DNA from: Mycobacterium noviomagense
Lineage (GTDB): Bacteria > Actinomycetota > Actinomycetes > Mycobacteriales > Mycobacteriaceae
Reading direction: 5' to 3'
Length of the DNA stretch: 64,000 nucleotides
Assembly (NCBI RefSeq): GCF_010731635.1
Contig: NZ_AP022583.1
Coordinates: forward strand, 4,340,001-4,404,000
The notes beneath the pieces were generated by a model. It was not told where the DNA came from. It made no database searches and saw only the letters and a list, made by a program, of their open reading frames with translations. Below, in pieces: positions 56,374 to 64,000 of the stretch. Position 1 is the stretch's first letter; every line of letters starts with the position of its first letter. Made by a program: the position numbers and the translations under genes.

Positions 56374-57735
56374 GTGCTGCAGACCATGGAGTTGACGGTT
56401 CTCGACCCCCGCACCGGCGAGACCGTGAGCCGGGTGCCGGTCGCCAGTGCCGCTAACTGTGATCACGCCGTCGCGCGGGCCCGCGCGGCGCGTGCTGCAT
56501 GGGCTCAGACATCGGCCGCCGAGCGGGCTGCCGCGGTGAGAGCGGCAGCGTCCGACGTCCGGGCAGCGGCCGACGAGCTCGCCGAGCTGAACGAACGCGA
56601 AACCGGCAAGCTCCGGGAGGACGCGCTGGGCGGCGTGCAGGCCGGCGCCGATACGCTCGCGCAGTACGCCGAGCTTGGGCCGTTGCACCGCGGTCGTAGC
56701 CTGCAGGGCAGCTGGAGGGCAACAGATCTGATGGTTGCCGAGCCGCGCGGTGTCGTGGCGGTGCTGACTCCCTGGAACGACCCGGTCGCGGTGGCCGCCG
56801 GGCTTCTGGGTGCCGCCGTGGTCACCGGAAACACCGTGGTGCACAAGCCAAGTGAACGCTGTCCCCGCACAGGCCGGCGGTTCGCCGAACTGCTGGCAGC
56901 CCACCTACCCGATGGTGTGCTCGAGATTCTCGACGGCGATGGCGACGTCGGTGCGCGGCTGACCGCAGCCGAGCAGGTCGATGTCGCGGCCCACGTCGGA
57001 AGCACTGCCACCGGTCGAGCGATCGCCCGCGTGTGCGCCGAGCGCGGCGCTAAAGCACTGCTGGAGAACGGCGGCAATGACGCGTTGATCGTCGATGCCG
57101 GCGTCGAGCCCCGCTGGGCGGCCGAGCAGGCCGCGCTCGGGGCGTTCGCCAACGCCGGGCAGATTTGCGTTTCCGTGGAACGCGTCTACGTGGTGGAGTC
57201 GGCGGCAGATGCGATCATCGACGCACTGATCGCCGAAGCCCGCACGTGGGCCGACCGAATCGGTCCGCTGGTGGACGAGCGGCACCGTGAGCATGTCCAC
57301 CGACACGTGAGCGACGCGCTGGCACGGGGAGCGAAGGTGCTGGCCGGCGGTGAGCCATCGCCCGGCCCCGATTGCTTTTACCCGCCGACGGTGCTGGGCA
57401 ATTGCACCCCGGACATGCTGGTGTTCTGCGAGGAGACGTTCGGCCCGGTTGCCCCACTGCGAGTTGTGCCCGACTTCGATACCGCCCTGACAGAAGCCGC
57501 CGACGACCGCTACGGCCTTGCCGCTACCGTGCTGACCCCCGACATGGCGCATGCGCAGGACGCCTGGCGGACCTTACCGGTGGGCACGGTGAAGATCAAC
57601 GCGGTGTTCGGCGGCGCCCCGGGCGGGGCGTCAGAACCGCGGCGGGCCAGCGGGAGCGGATTCGGATTCGGCCCGGAGCTGCTCGACGAGATGACCGCGA
57701 TGAAGGTGGTGCACTGGTCACCACCCGGCGGCTGA
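56374..57735 (+). CDS. Aldehyde dehydrogenase
   Basis: 453 residues (GTG start 56374; ATG 56386 is 4 codons later and possible). NAD(P)-dependent oxidation of an aldehyde to an acid. The catalytic Cys (about 265) is in AFANAGQICVSVERVY, the Glu (about 231) in LLENGGNDALIV, and the cofactor segment is AHVGSTATGRAIARV. The family lysine is HKPS. Slightly shorter than the ~480-500 average, with a compact N-terminus. Substrate unknown. It ends 10 bases before the convergent sulfatase stop. Confidence 0.87.
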   Translation: MLQTMELTVLDPRTGETVSRVPVASAANCDHAVARARAARAAWAQTSAAERAAAVRAAASDVRAAADELAELNERETGKLREDALGGVQAGADTLAQYAELGPLHRGRSLQGSWRATDLMVAEPRGVVAVLTPWNDPVAVAAGLLGAAVVTGNTVVHKPSERCPRTGRRFAELLAAHLPDGVLEILDGDGDVGARLTAAEQVDVAAHVGSTATGRAIARVCAERGAKALLENGGNDALIVDAGVEPRWAAEQAALGAFANAGQICVSVERVYVVESAADAIIDALIAEARTWADRIGPLVDERHREHVHRHVSDALARGAKVLAGGEPSPGPDCFYPPTVLGNCTPDMLVFCEETFGPVAPLRVVPDFDTALTEAADDRYGLAATVLTPDMAHAQDAWRTLPVGTVKINAVFGGAPGGASEPRRASGSGFGFGPELLDEMTAMKVVHWSPPGG

Positions 57736-57745
57736 GCGGGGCCCG

Positions 57746-59452
57746 TCAGCCCTCGCGCAGCGCGACAAGCTGTCGCATGTCGGCGAGGCCCTGTTCCTGA
57801 GCGTCGCCCAGAAAGCTCGGCAGAGGTGCTCGCACTTCGGGTAGCACCTCGTGCTCCAGGAGCGCCTGCAGCGCCGCCTCTTTGCCGCTGCGGCCAGCCT
57901 GGTTGTCGACCTCTTGTGCTCCCAAAGACGTTGAATAGTCGTAAAATTCGCGCTCGATTGGGCGCGACGTGTCGATGTCCATGCCGCCGGGCTTCCAATA
58001 CGAGTACTGGGCGAGCTTGGCATCACGGGTCCGCACCGCCGCGATGTGACTCGGTGACGAGGTGGGGATTTTTGTCGGCAAATCTGACCCGAACACGGCA
58101 CGGGTGTTGGGGGACTTCAACAACGTGGCCATCTCCTCCACCGACATGTCGTCGGTGACATGCGCGATCCACGGCCGGCCGTGCGCCGCTGGGTTTTCGG
58201 CGATGCCCGCGAGGTCGGCGCGGCCGGCCAGGTAAGAGTAGCGGGGTTCGGCGCGCCACCCGTTGCCGCCGTGAGCGATGGTCAGCAATAGCGGGGCCAG
58301 ATCGACGCTGGAGGTGAGCTGGGCACGCGTTTCTCCTGGTTTGGGAGTGAGATGCCCATGCGGGTCCCGAATGAACAGCGGCACCCGGATTGCCTCTTCA
58401 TAAGCCGCCGCCCCCTTGCCGCGCAGACCGTGTGAGCCCGCGTACTCACCGTGATCCGAGGTGAACACGACGACGGTGTTGCGGTCAATCGCCGGGTGTG
58501 CGGCGAGTTTGTCGAGCACCCGCCCGATTTGGGCGTCCACCTGCTGTTGTAGCCACAGATACATGTCCAGGCAGCGGGCCCACTGGGTTGCGACATCGGG
58601 TCCCGAATACGTCAGCATGCCCGTCAACAGCGGAGACATGAAGTTCATGAAGTCGATCTGCAGCTGCGGCTTACCGCGCCGACGTAGGTCATCAGGTGTC
58701 TCGAAGTTGACCGGGCCGGCGTCAAACCAGTGCGGAACACTTTCGGGCAACGGGTTTTTCGGCCACCAGCAAATGTCGTGCGGATTGACCAGTGACACAG
58801 TGGTGCACCACGGCCCGTTGCCGGCGTTTGCGTCCAACCATCCGCAGAATTGGTCCACGATGCTGGGATCCTTCTGCAGCCCCTGATTGGGCGAGCCGTT
58901 GGGTGACGGAAAGGTTCCACCGGAAAAACCGTGTGCCTCAAGGCCTTCCGACGTCACGTCACCCGAGTGGCCGAGATGCCACTTGCCCCACCACCATGTG
59001 TGATAGCCTTGCTGCCGCAGCATCGTTCCCCAGGTGGGGAACTTCGGCGCCAGGCTCGACTCGGTAGGCCCTTCTCCGGTGAACAGACACCCGGTTTGAT
59101 GCGAATACAAACCGGTAGTCATCACGCCACGCGACGGCGTGCACATATTCGAAGCCGTGTAGTGCGACTCGAAAGAGACGCTGCTGCTTCTCAATCGACC
59201 GATATTGGGCAGTATCGCGTCGAGTTTGTGAGGCTCCGGAAACCACTGGGGCGCACGCATCTGATCGACAACGATCACCAAGATGTTGGGCTTGTTACCC
59301 CCACCTAGGGCCGAATCGCTCCGGCCTGGCTTGTGCAAAAACCCATAACCACCGACTCCGACCGCGGCGGCACCCGCCGTGATCGCAGCACCCGCCAACA
59401 GCGTCCGACGATTAGTGATCGCCGCTAGCCTTCCTTGCGGATCAACCGCCAC
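57746..59452 (-). CDS. Type I sulfatase with Tat-type signal
   Basis: 568 residues. Twin-arginine signal [20 protein letters not shown], then the alkaline phosphatase fold: [16 protein letters not shown] (metal Asp), [20 protein letters not shown] in which Cys104 of C-x-P-S-R would be converted to formylglycine, [11 protein letters not shown], and [20 protein letters not shown]. Hydrolyses a sulfate ester of unknown identity, probably in the periplasm. GTG start at 59452 overlaps the end of aceA by 28 bases and is the only start that gives the signal peptide; translational coupling to aceA is likely. Confidence 0.88.
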   Translation of the reverse strand: MAVDPQGRLAAITNRRTLLAGAAITAGAAAVGVGGYGFLHKPGRSDSALGGGNKPNILVIVVDQMRAPQWFPEPHKLDAILPNIGRLRSSSVSFESHYTASNMCTPSRGVMTTGLYSHQTGCLFTGEGPTESSLAPKFPTWGTMLRQQGYHTWWWGKWHLGHSGDVTSEGLEAHGFSGGTFPSPNGSPNQGLQKDPSIVDQFCGWLDANAGNGPWCTTVSLVNPHDICWWPKNPLPESVPHWFDAGPVNFETPDDLRRRGKPQLQIDFMNFMSPLLTGMLTYSGPDVATQWARCLDMYLWLQQQVDAQIGRVLDKLAAHPAIDRNTVVVFTSDHGEYAGSHGLRGKGAAAYEEAIRVPLFIRDPHGHLTPKPGETRAQLTSSVDLAPLLLTIAHGGNGWRAEPRYSYLAGRADLAGIAENPAAHGRPWIAHVTDDMSVEEMATLLKSPNTRAVFGSDLPTKIPTSSPSHIAAVRTRDAKLAQYSYWKPGGMDIDTSRPIEREFYDYSTSLGAQEVDNQAGRSGKEAALQALLEHEVLPEVRAPLPSFLGDAQEQGLADMRQLVALREG

Positions 59453-61716
59453 AGCGCCTTGCGGTCGGGCGCCAACAGCTCCTCGATGCGGGGTTGATTC
59501 ACGTCGGCGACGATGATCTCGCCAACCTCTTGGTGAACGTCACGGAAGATGCCGTGGGACTTCATCTTCTCGGTCTGATAGAGGTTGTCCTCGGTCGGCG
59601 TGACGTAGTGCACGGCGGTGGCCTTGAAGCGGTGCACCAACCAAAGGTGGATCAAGGTCATCAGGCGCTTTTGACGCAACTTCTCTTCGAAGGTGTTCTG
59701 GTCGCGCACCGTGAGAATCGTGCTCGCGCGCCGGTCTTGGAAGGGCGCGAAGATGACGTTGGCCAGTTCTTCCTCGCCTTCGCCGAAGATACCGAGCTCG
59801 AGCAGCTCTGAACCAGCGCGGTGCGGTCGCAGCTGTACGCGGAGCTTCTCGTCGAGCTTGTAGTGCTCGCTCCACATCGCCAGCCATTCCTCCAGCAACT
59901 TCTTGGGCACCTCGGTCTGCACGAGGTGTTGGTGCTGGGTCGAACCCTTGCCCATGGCCTTGGTGGTCGCGGTGCGCCCAGAGGTGGCCAGCAGCGCAGC
60001 GTCGGCGCGCGGGCCGCCCGCCAGGGTTTGCGGTGTGCGGTAAGGCGACTCGACCAGGCGCAGCTGGCGCTGCAGGCGGGCCAACGCCAGCATGCCGTCC
60101 TGCCGCAGCGCCGTGGCGAACTCCTCGGCGGCAAGTCCGTCGATCTGGTGTCCGCCGTAGGTGATGAAGTTGAAGACGAAGCCCATCTTGCCGAGTTCCT
60201 CGGGGAAGGCCCGCATCTGCTCGTCGGTCATGCCGGTGGTGTCCCAGTTGAATGACGGGGAGAGGTTGTAGGCCAGCATCTTGTCCGGGAACTGGGCATG
60301 GATCGCGTCAGCGAATTGCTTGGCGTCGGCGAGATCAGCGGTCTTGGTCTCCATCCACAGCAGGTCGGCGAATGGCGCCGCGGCCAGCGACTTGGCGATC
60401 GCATACGGTATGCCGCCGCGGACCTGGTAGTAGCCTTCGGGCGTCTTCGCGCGCTCGCAGTCCCATCCGGCGTCGGCGCCGAGCTCTCGCGCCTTCTCGC
60501 GTGCTTCGTAGAGCGAAGCTGTTTTGGCGAACTCCCGCCACTCGGCCGCGCTCATCTCGGCCGGTTCGCCCTCGCTCTCGCGGAATTCGAGCAGATCCGC
60601 GACGGCTTCGCCGTAGGTCTCCAGCCCGGCGTCGTCCTCCCAGGCTTCGACAAACCGGGCCTCGACTTTGTCGAACAAGGCATCAACCGACTGCTGCCCG
60701 TTCTTCTGCCAACCCGTGGCGGCCTCGTTGACCAGCTGCAGGATGCCTTGGCGCTCAAGCCAGGCGTCAGCGGCGGCGTACTCGCCTTCGGGAAGGGCGT
60801 AGAGGAAGTGACCGTTGAGCTCTTTGACTCCCAGGTCATAGAAGCGTCGCATCAGTGCCAGCCAACAGGACTTGTACGACGGGATCTTAAGGTTGGTGGC
60901 GCCGAGCAGGAAGGGCTGGTCGCGCTCGTCGGCGCGGCTGTCGATCAGGTTGCCCGCCTCGGCATCCGTGCGTGCCACAATGATGCCCGGTACGCCCATG
61001 ACGTCGAGCTGGAAGCGAGCGGCGTTGAGTCGCTTGATCTGCTCGTCCGATGGCACCAGAACCTTGCCGCCCTGATGGCCGCACTTCTTGGTACCCGGGC
61101 GTTGGTCCTCGATGTGGTATCCCGGCACGCCGGCCTCGACGAAGCGCCGAATCAGGTTACGCACGTGCGGGTCACCGCCGTGGCCGGTGTCGGCGTCGGC
61201 GATGATGAACGGACGGAAGTCGATAGCCGGTGTCGCGGCGCGTTCGGCTTCGCTCATGCGAAGGCGCTGGAACTGCTGATTGCGGTCGGCGGTCAGCAGC
61301 GCGCGGACCAGCCCGGCGGCCTCATCCGGCACTTGGCTCAGGGGGTAGCTCGCCAGGTCGGGCCCGGGATCCTCGCTGGTGGAGCCCTTGGCAGACGTCG
61401 CCCAACCGCCGAGGTAGATGCCCTCGATGCCCATCCGCTTCATGGTTACGGCCTGGCCAGGGGAGTAGGGGCCGAATGTCGTGATGCTTTTGCCTTGGGC
61501 GAACAGCTCGCGCAGGCGGGCGTAAAACGCCGTCGCTGCTTCTCGTGCCACGGTGTAGTCGGTGGGGATGGTGCCGCGTTGCTCTACGACCTGGCGGGCC
61601 GAGTAGAGGCGAAGTATTCCGTCGAACCGGGGGTTGTCGAAGTACCGCTGGGTGGCGGCGACTTGCTGTTCGAACGGTGAGCGGGCCTCTGCGTCCGCTT
61701 CGATGGTGGTGGCCAT
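59425..61716 (-). CDS. aceA: Isocitrate lyase 2 (AceA2), intact
   Basis: 763 residues. Cleaves isocitrate to glyoxylate and succinate in the glyoxylate and methylcitrate pathways when fatty acids or cholesterol are carbon sources. The active-site KKCGH motif (Cys about 212) is in [33 protein letters not shown] and HIEDQRP bind magnesium and substrate. The long C-terminal half ([20 protein letters not shown] on) marks the ICL2 type. In M. tuberculosis H37Rv this gene is split as aceAa/aceAb (Rv1915/Rv1916); here the frame is uninterrupted. ATG at 61716 with GGAGCG upstream. Confidence 0.95.
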   Translation of the reverse strand: MATTIEADAEARSPFEQQVAATQRYFDNPRFDGILRLYSARQVVEQRGTIPTDYTVAREAATAFYARLRELFAQGKSITTFGPYSPGQAVTMKRMGIEGIYLGGWATSAKGSTSEDPGPDLASYPLSQVPDEAAGLVRALLTADRNQQFQRLRMSEAERAATPAIDFRPFIIADADTGHGGDPHVRNLIRRFVEAGVPGYHIEDQRPGTKKCGHQGGKVLVPSDEQIKRLNAARFQLDVMGVPGIIVARTDAEAGNLIDSRADERDQPFLLGATNLKIPSYKSCWLALMRRFYDLGVKELNGHFLYALPEGEYAAADAWLERQGILQLVNEAATGWQKNGQQSVDALFDKVEARFVEAWEDDAGLETYGEAVADLLEFRESEGEPAEMSAAEWREFAKTASLYEAREKARELGADAGWDCERAKTPEGYYQVRGGIPYAIAKSLAAAPFADLLWMETKTADLADAKQFADAIHAQFPDKMLAYNLSPSFNWDTTGMTDEQMRAFPEELGKMGFVFNFITYGGHQIDGLAAEEFATALRQDGMLALARLQRQLRLVESPYRTPQTLAGGPRADAALLATSGRTATTKAMGKGSTQHQHLVQTEVPKKLLEEWLAMWSEHYKLDEKLRVQLRPHRAGSELLELGIFGEGEEELANVIFAPFQDRRASTILTVRDQNTFEEKLRQKRLMTLIHLWLVHRFKATAVHYVTPTEDNLYQTEKMKSHGIFRDVHQEVGEIIVADVNQPRIEELLAPDRKALWRLIRKEG

Positions 61717-61893
61717 GGGTTTACGCTCCTGTCCAGCGCGGTTTCCCCGACGATACGATGCGAGTCTATCCCTTTGGCCATTGATGCCGACTTTTTGCTA
61801 CCCGCTAGTAGGTCTCGGCAGGCCACCAGTCCGCGGCCGCCAATTTGACCGCGCTCGCCACTGACGAGTCTGATGGCGCGGTAGTTTCGCGTC

Positions 61894-62913
61894 GTGCCCG
61901 AGCTCATGAATCGTCAGATCGTGCTGCGTCGCCGCCCCAGCGGACTCGTCCAGCCCGGTGACACCGAACTGATCACCGCGCCCGCACCCGAGCCGGCCGA
62001 AGGCGAGGCGCTGCTTCGCAACACCTATATCGGCATCGACGCCGCCGTGCGCACCTGGCTCAACGACCAGCCCGGCTACCTGCCGCCGGTGCAGCTGGGC
62101 GAGGTGATCCGGGCGGCGGGGATCGGTGAGGTGGTGGCGTCGCGCTGTGACGCCTACACGATCGGTGACGTCGTCACCACGCTGTCGGGATTTCAGGAGT
62201 ACGTGATCATTCGTGACGACGTGTTCAGCACGCCGATCCCCGACGCGAAGGACCAGCTGGCGGTGATGTCGGTGTACGGCCCGACCGGCGCTACCGCCTA
62301 CTTCGGCATGACCAACATCGGCAAGCCGACGCCTGGTGAGACGGTGGTGGTGTCAGCCGCTGCAGGCGCGACGGGGTCGGTGGCGGGCCAGATCGCCAAG
62401 ATCGCCGGCGCCCGAGTGGTGGGCATCGCGGGCGGACCGGAGAAGTGCCGAGTCGTGGTGGAAGAGTTCGGCTTTGACGCGTGCATCGACTACAAGCAGG
62501 GCAACCTGGCGGCCGCGCTCAAGCAGCACTGCCCGCGCGGCGTCGACGTGTACTTCGACAACGTCGGCGGGCCGATCCTCGACGCGGTGCTGGGCCGGCT
62601 CGCGCACAAGGCTCGGGTCGTACTCTGCGGCGTCATCTCCAGCTACCTGACCGGCGAGCATCCGGGGCCGGCGAATTACGTCAACCTGCTGGCCAAAACT
62701 GCTCTCATGCAAGGGTTTAACGCCCTGGAAATGTGGGATCGCTTCGACGAAGCCTTCGCCGATCTCCGCCGCTGGGAGCAGGAAGGCAAACTCGTGCACC
62801 GCGAGACCGTCTTCGACGGCTTAGAGTCGTGCGTCGACGCGCTCAACGGGCTGTTCACCGGGGCCAACATCGGCAAGATGCTCGTCAAAGTCGGCGAACC
62901 CACGTCGGCGTGA
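61894..62913 (+). CDS. NADP-dependent medium-chain reductase (PTGR/CurA-like)
   Basis: 339 residues. IVLRRRPSGLVQPGDTELIT is the start, GPTGATAYFGMTNIGKPTPG leads into the cofactor motif VVSAAAGATGSVAGQIAKIA, and VYFDNVGGPILDAVL follows. Belongs to the zinc-free prostaglandin reductase/NADP oxidoreductase branch that reduces enones. Substrate unknown. GTG 61894 is used; ATG 61906 is the likely alternative. Divergent from aceA. Confidence 0.86.
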   Translation: MPELMNRQIVLRRRPSGLVQPGDTELITAPAPEPAEGEALLRNTYIGIDAAVRTWLNDQPGYLPPVQLGEVIRAAGIGEVVASRCDAYTIGDVVTTLSGFQEYVIIRDDVFSTPIPDAKDQLAVMSVYGPTGATAYFGMTNIGKPTPGETVVVSAAAGATGSVAGQIAKIAGARVVGIAGGPEKCRVVVEEFGFDACIDYKQGNLAAALKQHCPRGVDVYFDNVGGPILDAVLGRLAHKARVVLCGVISSYLTGEHPGPANYVNLLAKTALMQGFNALEMWDRFDEAFADLRRWEQEGKLVHRETVFDGLESCVDALNGLFTGANIGKMLVKVGEPTSA

Positions 62914-62919
62914 GTGCTG

Positions 62920-63594
62920 CTATCCGTCGATCGCCCCGGAAATCCCACGCTCGATGCTTGCCTGCGTCGCGGGCGGCAACACAATCAGACCGTCAAGTTC
63001 TTTGCGGGCAAGGTCGTACGCCCGCTGACGTTCGGGTGCGGTGGCTGCTGGGTCTGATGCCACGCGCAGCAGATTGCGAGCGCGCGCGATCCGCTGCTGT
63101 CCTTCTTGGGAGAAGTCGTTGCAGCGTCTCCGGATGGCTTCGGCCTCAGCCGCTTTGAATGCGGTTACATAGTCCTCGACAGCGGCGAGATACTGCGCTG
63201 CAGCCTCGCGATCGTCGACGAGATCTTCAGCCTTTGCCGGGCGCAGGAACTCTGCTCTGAGCTTGGCCTTGTGGAAGGCGACGGTGAGCGGCTCACGCAT
63301 GTCGGTCATGAGCGGAAAGTCCAGCAGTTTGGCTACGTCGAGTTCGTATTCCAGCCACCGTGCGTCCGTCCGGCTGTGCTCCTCGAGGACGCGTTTGATC
63401 GAGCTCCACTGGGCGACTTGGCTACCGCCGGCACGTCCGAGGTCCACCGACTCCGCCCGGCTCGCTCGGTCAGGCTCGCTGGCCTCCATACGTCGACGCT
63501 GGCCGGCCAAGAATGCCTTGACTCCGGCGATGATCACGCCGGCCAGCGGCACCAGCACCAGCAGCAGCTCCGCAAGCCGGAACAGTAAGCCCAT
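62920..63594 (-). CDS. Membrane-anchored uncharacterised protein
   Basis: 224 residues, not recognised. One N-terminal helix (LLFRLAELLLVLVPLAGVII) anchors a soluble helical part (VDLGRAGGSQVAQWSSIKRV, VAFHKAKLRAEFLRPAKAED, EDYVTAFKAAEAEAIRRRCN, RARNLLRVASDPAATAPERQ). No signal cleavage site is evident. It ends 6 bases after the convergent reductase stop. The next gene leftward of the window edge (63619) may be in the same transcript. Confidence 0.72.
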   Translation of the reverse strand: MGLLFRLAELLLVLVPLAGVIIAGVKAFLAGQRRRMEASEPDRASRAESVDLGRAGGSQVAQWSSIKRVLEEHSRTDARWLEYELDVAKLLDFPLMTDMREPLTVAFHKAKLRAEFLRPAKAEDLVDDREAAAQYLAAVEDYVTAFKAAEAEAIRRRCNDFSQEGQQRIARARNLLRVASDPAATAPERQRAYDLARKELDGLIVLPPATQASIERGISGAIDG

Positions 63595-63618
63595 ATGGCG
63601 AGGATGCCACCGTCACCC

Positions 63619-63972
63619 TCAAACCCACACGTACAAGCGCGGGTTGGCCGGACCGCGCCGCGGTGCATCTCGCGGAAAGGAAACCGGTGTATCAAATCCG
63701 GCGAGCCTGACGGTGATCGCCGATGAATCGGCGGAGACGGCGACGATCGTGCCGATGTCGTATCTCTGTTCGCCGTCCCACTTGATGGTGGCGCGCTGCC
63801 CGAGGTGGTGCGCAGAAAGATCCTCGGGCGCCACTTCGGTCGGCTGCGAGGACGACGGCGACGGCCCGGCATCCATCTGCGCATGGGTTGGCACTCGGCC
63901 AGAATCCGCCGACCACGCCACGTCGTCGCCGAAGTACTCGACGTCGTCGCTGCTGCGCTCGACTCGATGCAC
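63619..63972 (-). CDS. Uncharacterised small protein, start near the window edge
   Basis: 117 residues as read from GTG 63972. The C-terminal ~70 residues (HHLGQRATIKWDGEQRYDIG, TIVAVSADSSAITVRLAGFD, TPVSFPRDAPRRGPANPRLY) look like a small beta-sheet domain, SH3-like. The N-terminal part is polar. Function unknown. Because the window ends at 64000, a longer upstream start cannot be excluded. Confidence 0.55.
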   Translation of the reverse strand: MHRVERSSDDVEYFGDDVAWSADSGRVPTHAQMDAGPSPSSSQPTEVAPEDLSAHHLGQRATIKWDGEQRYDIGTIVAVSADSSAITVRLAGFDTPVSFPRDAPRRGPANPRLYVWV

Positions 63973-64000
63973 CGACTTGGTCCTCTCCGGGGAAGGCCCG

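Noticed and set aside
60298..61680. A 460-codon frame antisense to aceA
   Set aside because: Opposite the well-conserved isocitrate lyase and without recognisable sequence.

Overview
The window is high-GC actinobacterial DNA from a Mycobacterium outside the M. tuberculosis complex. The markers are an antigen 85B mycolyltransferase at the left edge, furA-katG, a full-length isocitrate lyase 2, F420-dependent oxidoreductases, KstR-type sterol operators and a GT87 mannosyltransferase. Gene order follows, with insertions, what I remember of M. tuberculosis Rv1886c (fbpB) to Rv1915/Rv1916 (aceA2). The backbone genes I recognise are fbpB, Rv1887-, Rv1891-, Rv1893- and Rv1894c-like genes, an Rv1896c-type methyltransferase, dtd (Rv1897c), Rv1898, the Rv1899c macro domain, lipJ (Rv1900c), cinA (Rv1901), nanT (Rv1902c), an Rv1904 STAS protein, katG/furA and aceA2. 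The correspondence is from memory, not from a search. The species cannot be fixed from sequence alone. I saw no rRNA, tRNA, CRISPR array, insertion sequence or integrase.

Region 1 (1-9.9 kb): fbpB (partial), an Rv1887-like protein, a fatty acyl-AMP ligase, a DUF4389 membrane protein, and a leftward run cyp125 > alcohol dehydrogenase > yceI > F420 oxidoreductase preceded by two near-match KstR boxes, then two small Rv1891/Rv1893-like genes. Region 2 (9.9-16 kb): a TetR regulator divergent from a molybdopterin oxidoreductase, then a sterol-type block (nitronate monooxygenase-like enzyme, NAD-binding dehydrogenase, FabG3-like hydroxysteroid dehydrogenase) with two perfect KstR boxes. Region 3 (16-21.5 kb): a tightly coupled six-gene leftward operon that starts with two MEDS sensor proteins (one with an anti-sigma-type ATPase domain, one with STAS and ANTAR domains) and continues with a hotdog protein, a methyltransferase, a HAD phosphatase and an F420 oxidoreductase.

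Region 4 (21.7-33 kb) is mostly backbone: dtd, an Rv1898 homologue, a macro-domain gene, a LexA-controlled DUF222/HNH gene, lipJ, cinA, nanT, hydrolases, a beta-propeller lipoprotein, an amidohydrolase and a crotonase. Region 5 (33-38 kb) shows decay: an HD-domain gene fused by deletion to a headless short-chain dehydrogenase, a GlxA-type regulator with a frameshift plus an internal deletion, and a coiled-coil gene whose C-terminal tail lies in another frame.

Region 6 (38-49 kb) contains small exported and regulatory proteins and an uncharacterised metabolic cluster. In that cluster two paralogous ~235-residue proteins flank an acyl-CoA ligase and are followed by a P450, with nitroreductase, carboxymuconolactone-decarboxylase-like and SRPBCC genes reading divergently. 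A GT87 mannosyltransferase and an M15 peptidase follow. Region 7 (49-64 kb): furA-katG with a recognisable promoter, an acyltransferase/SGNH pair, a cupin, a glycine-rich lipoprotein, an SRPBCC protein, an aldehyde dehydrogenase, a sulfatase overlapping intact aceA2, a medium-chain reductase and two uncharacterised proteins.
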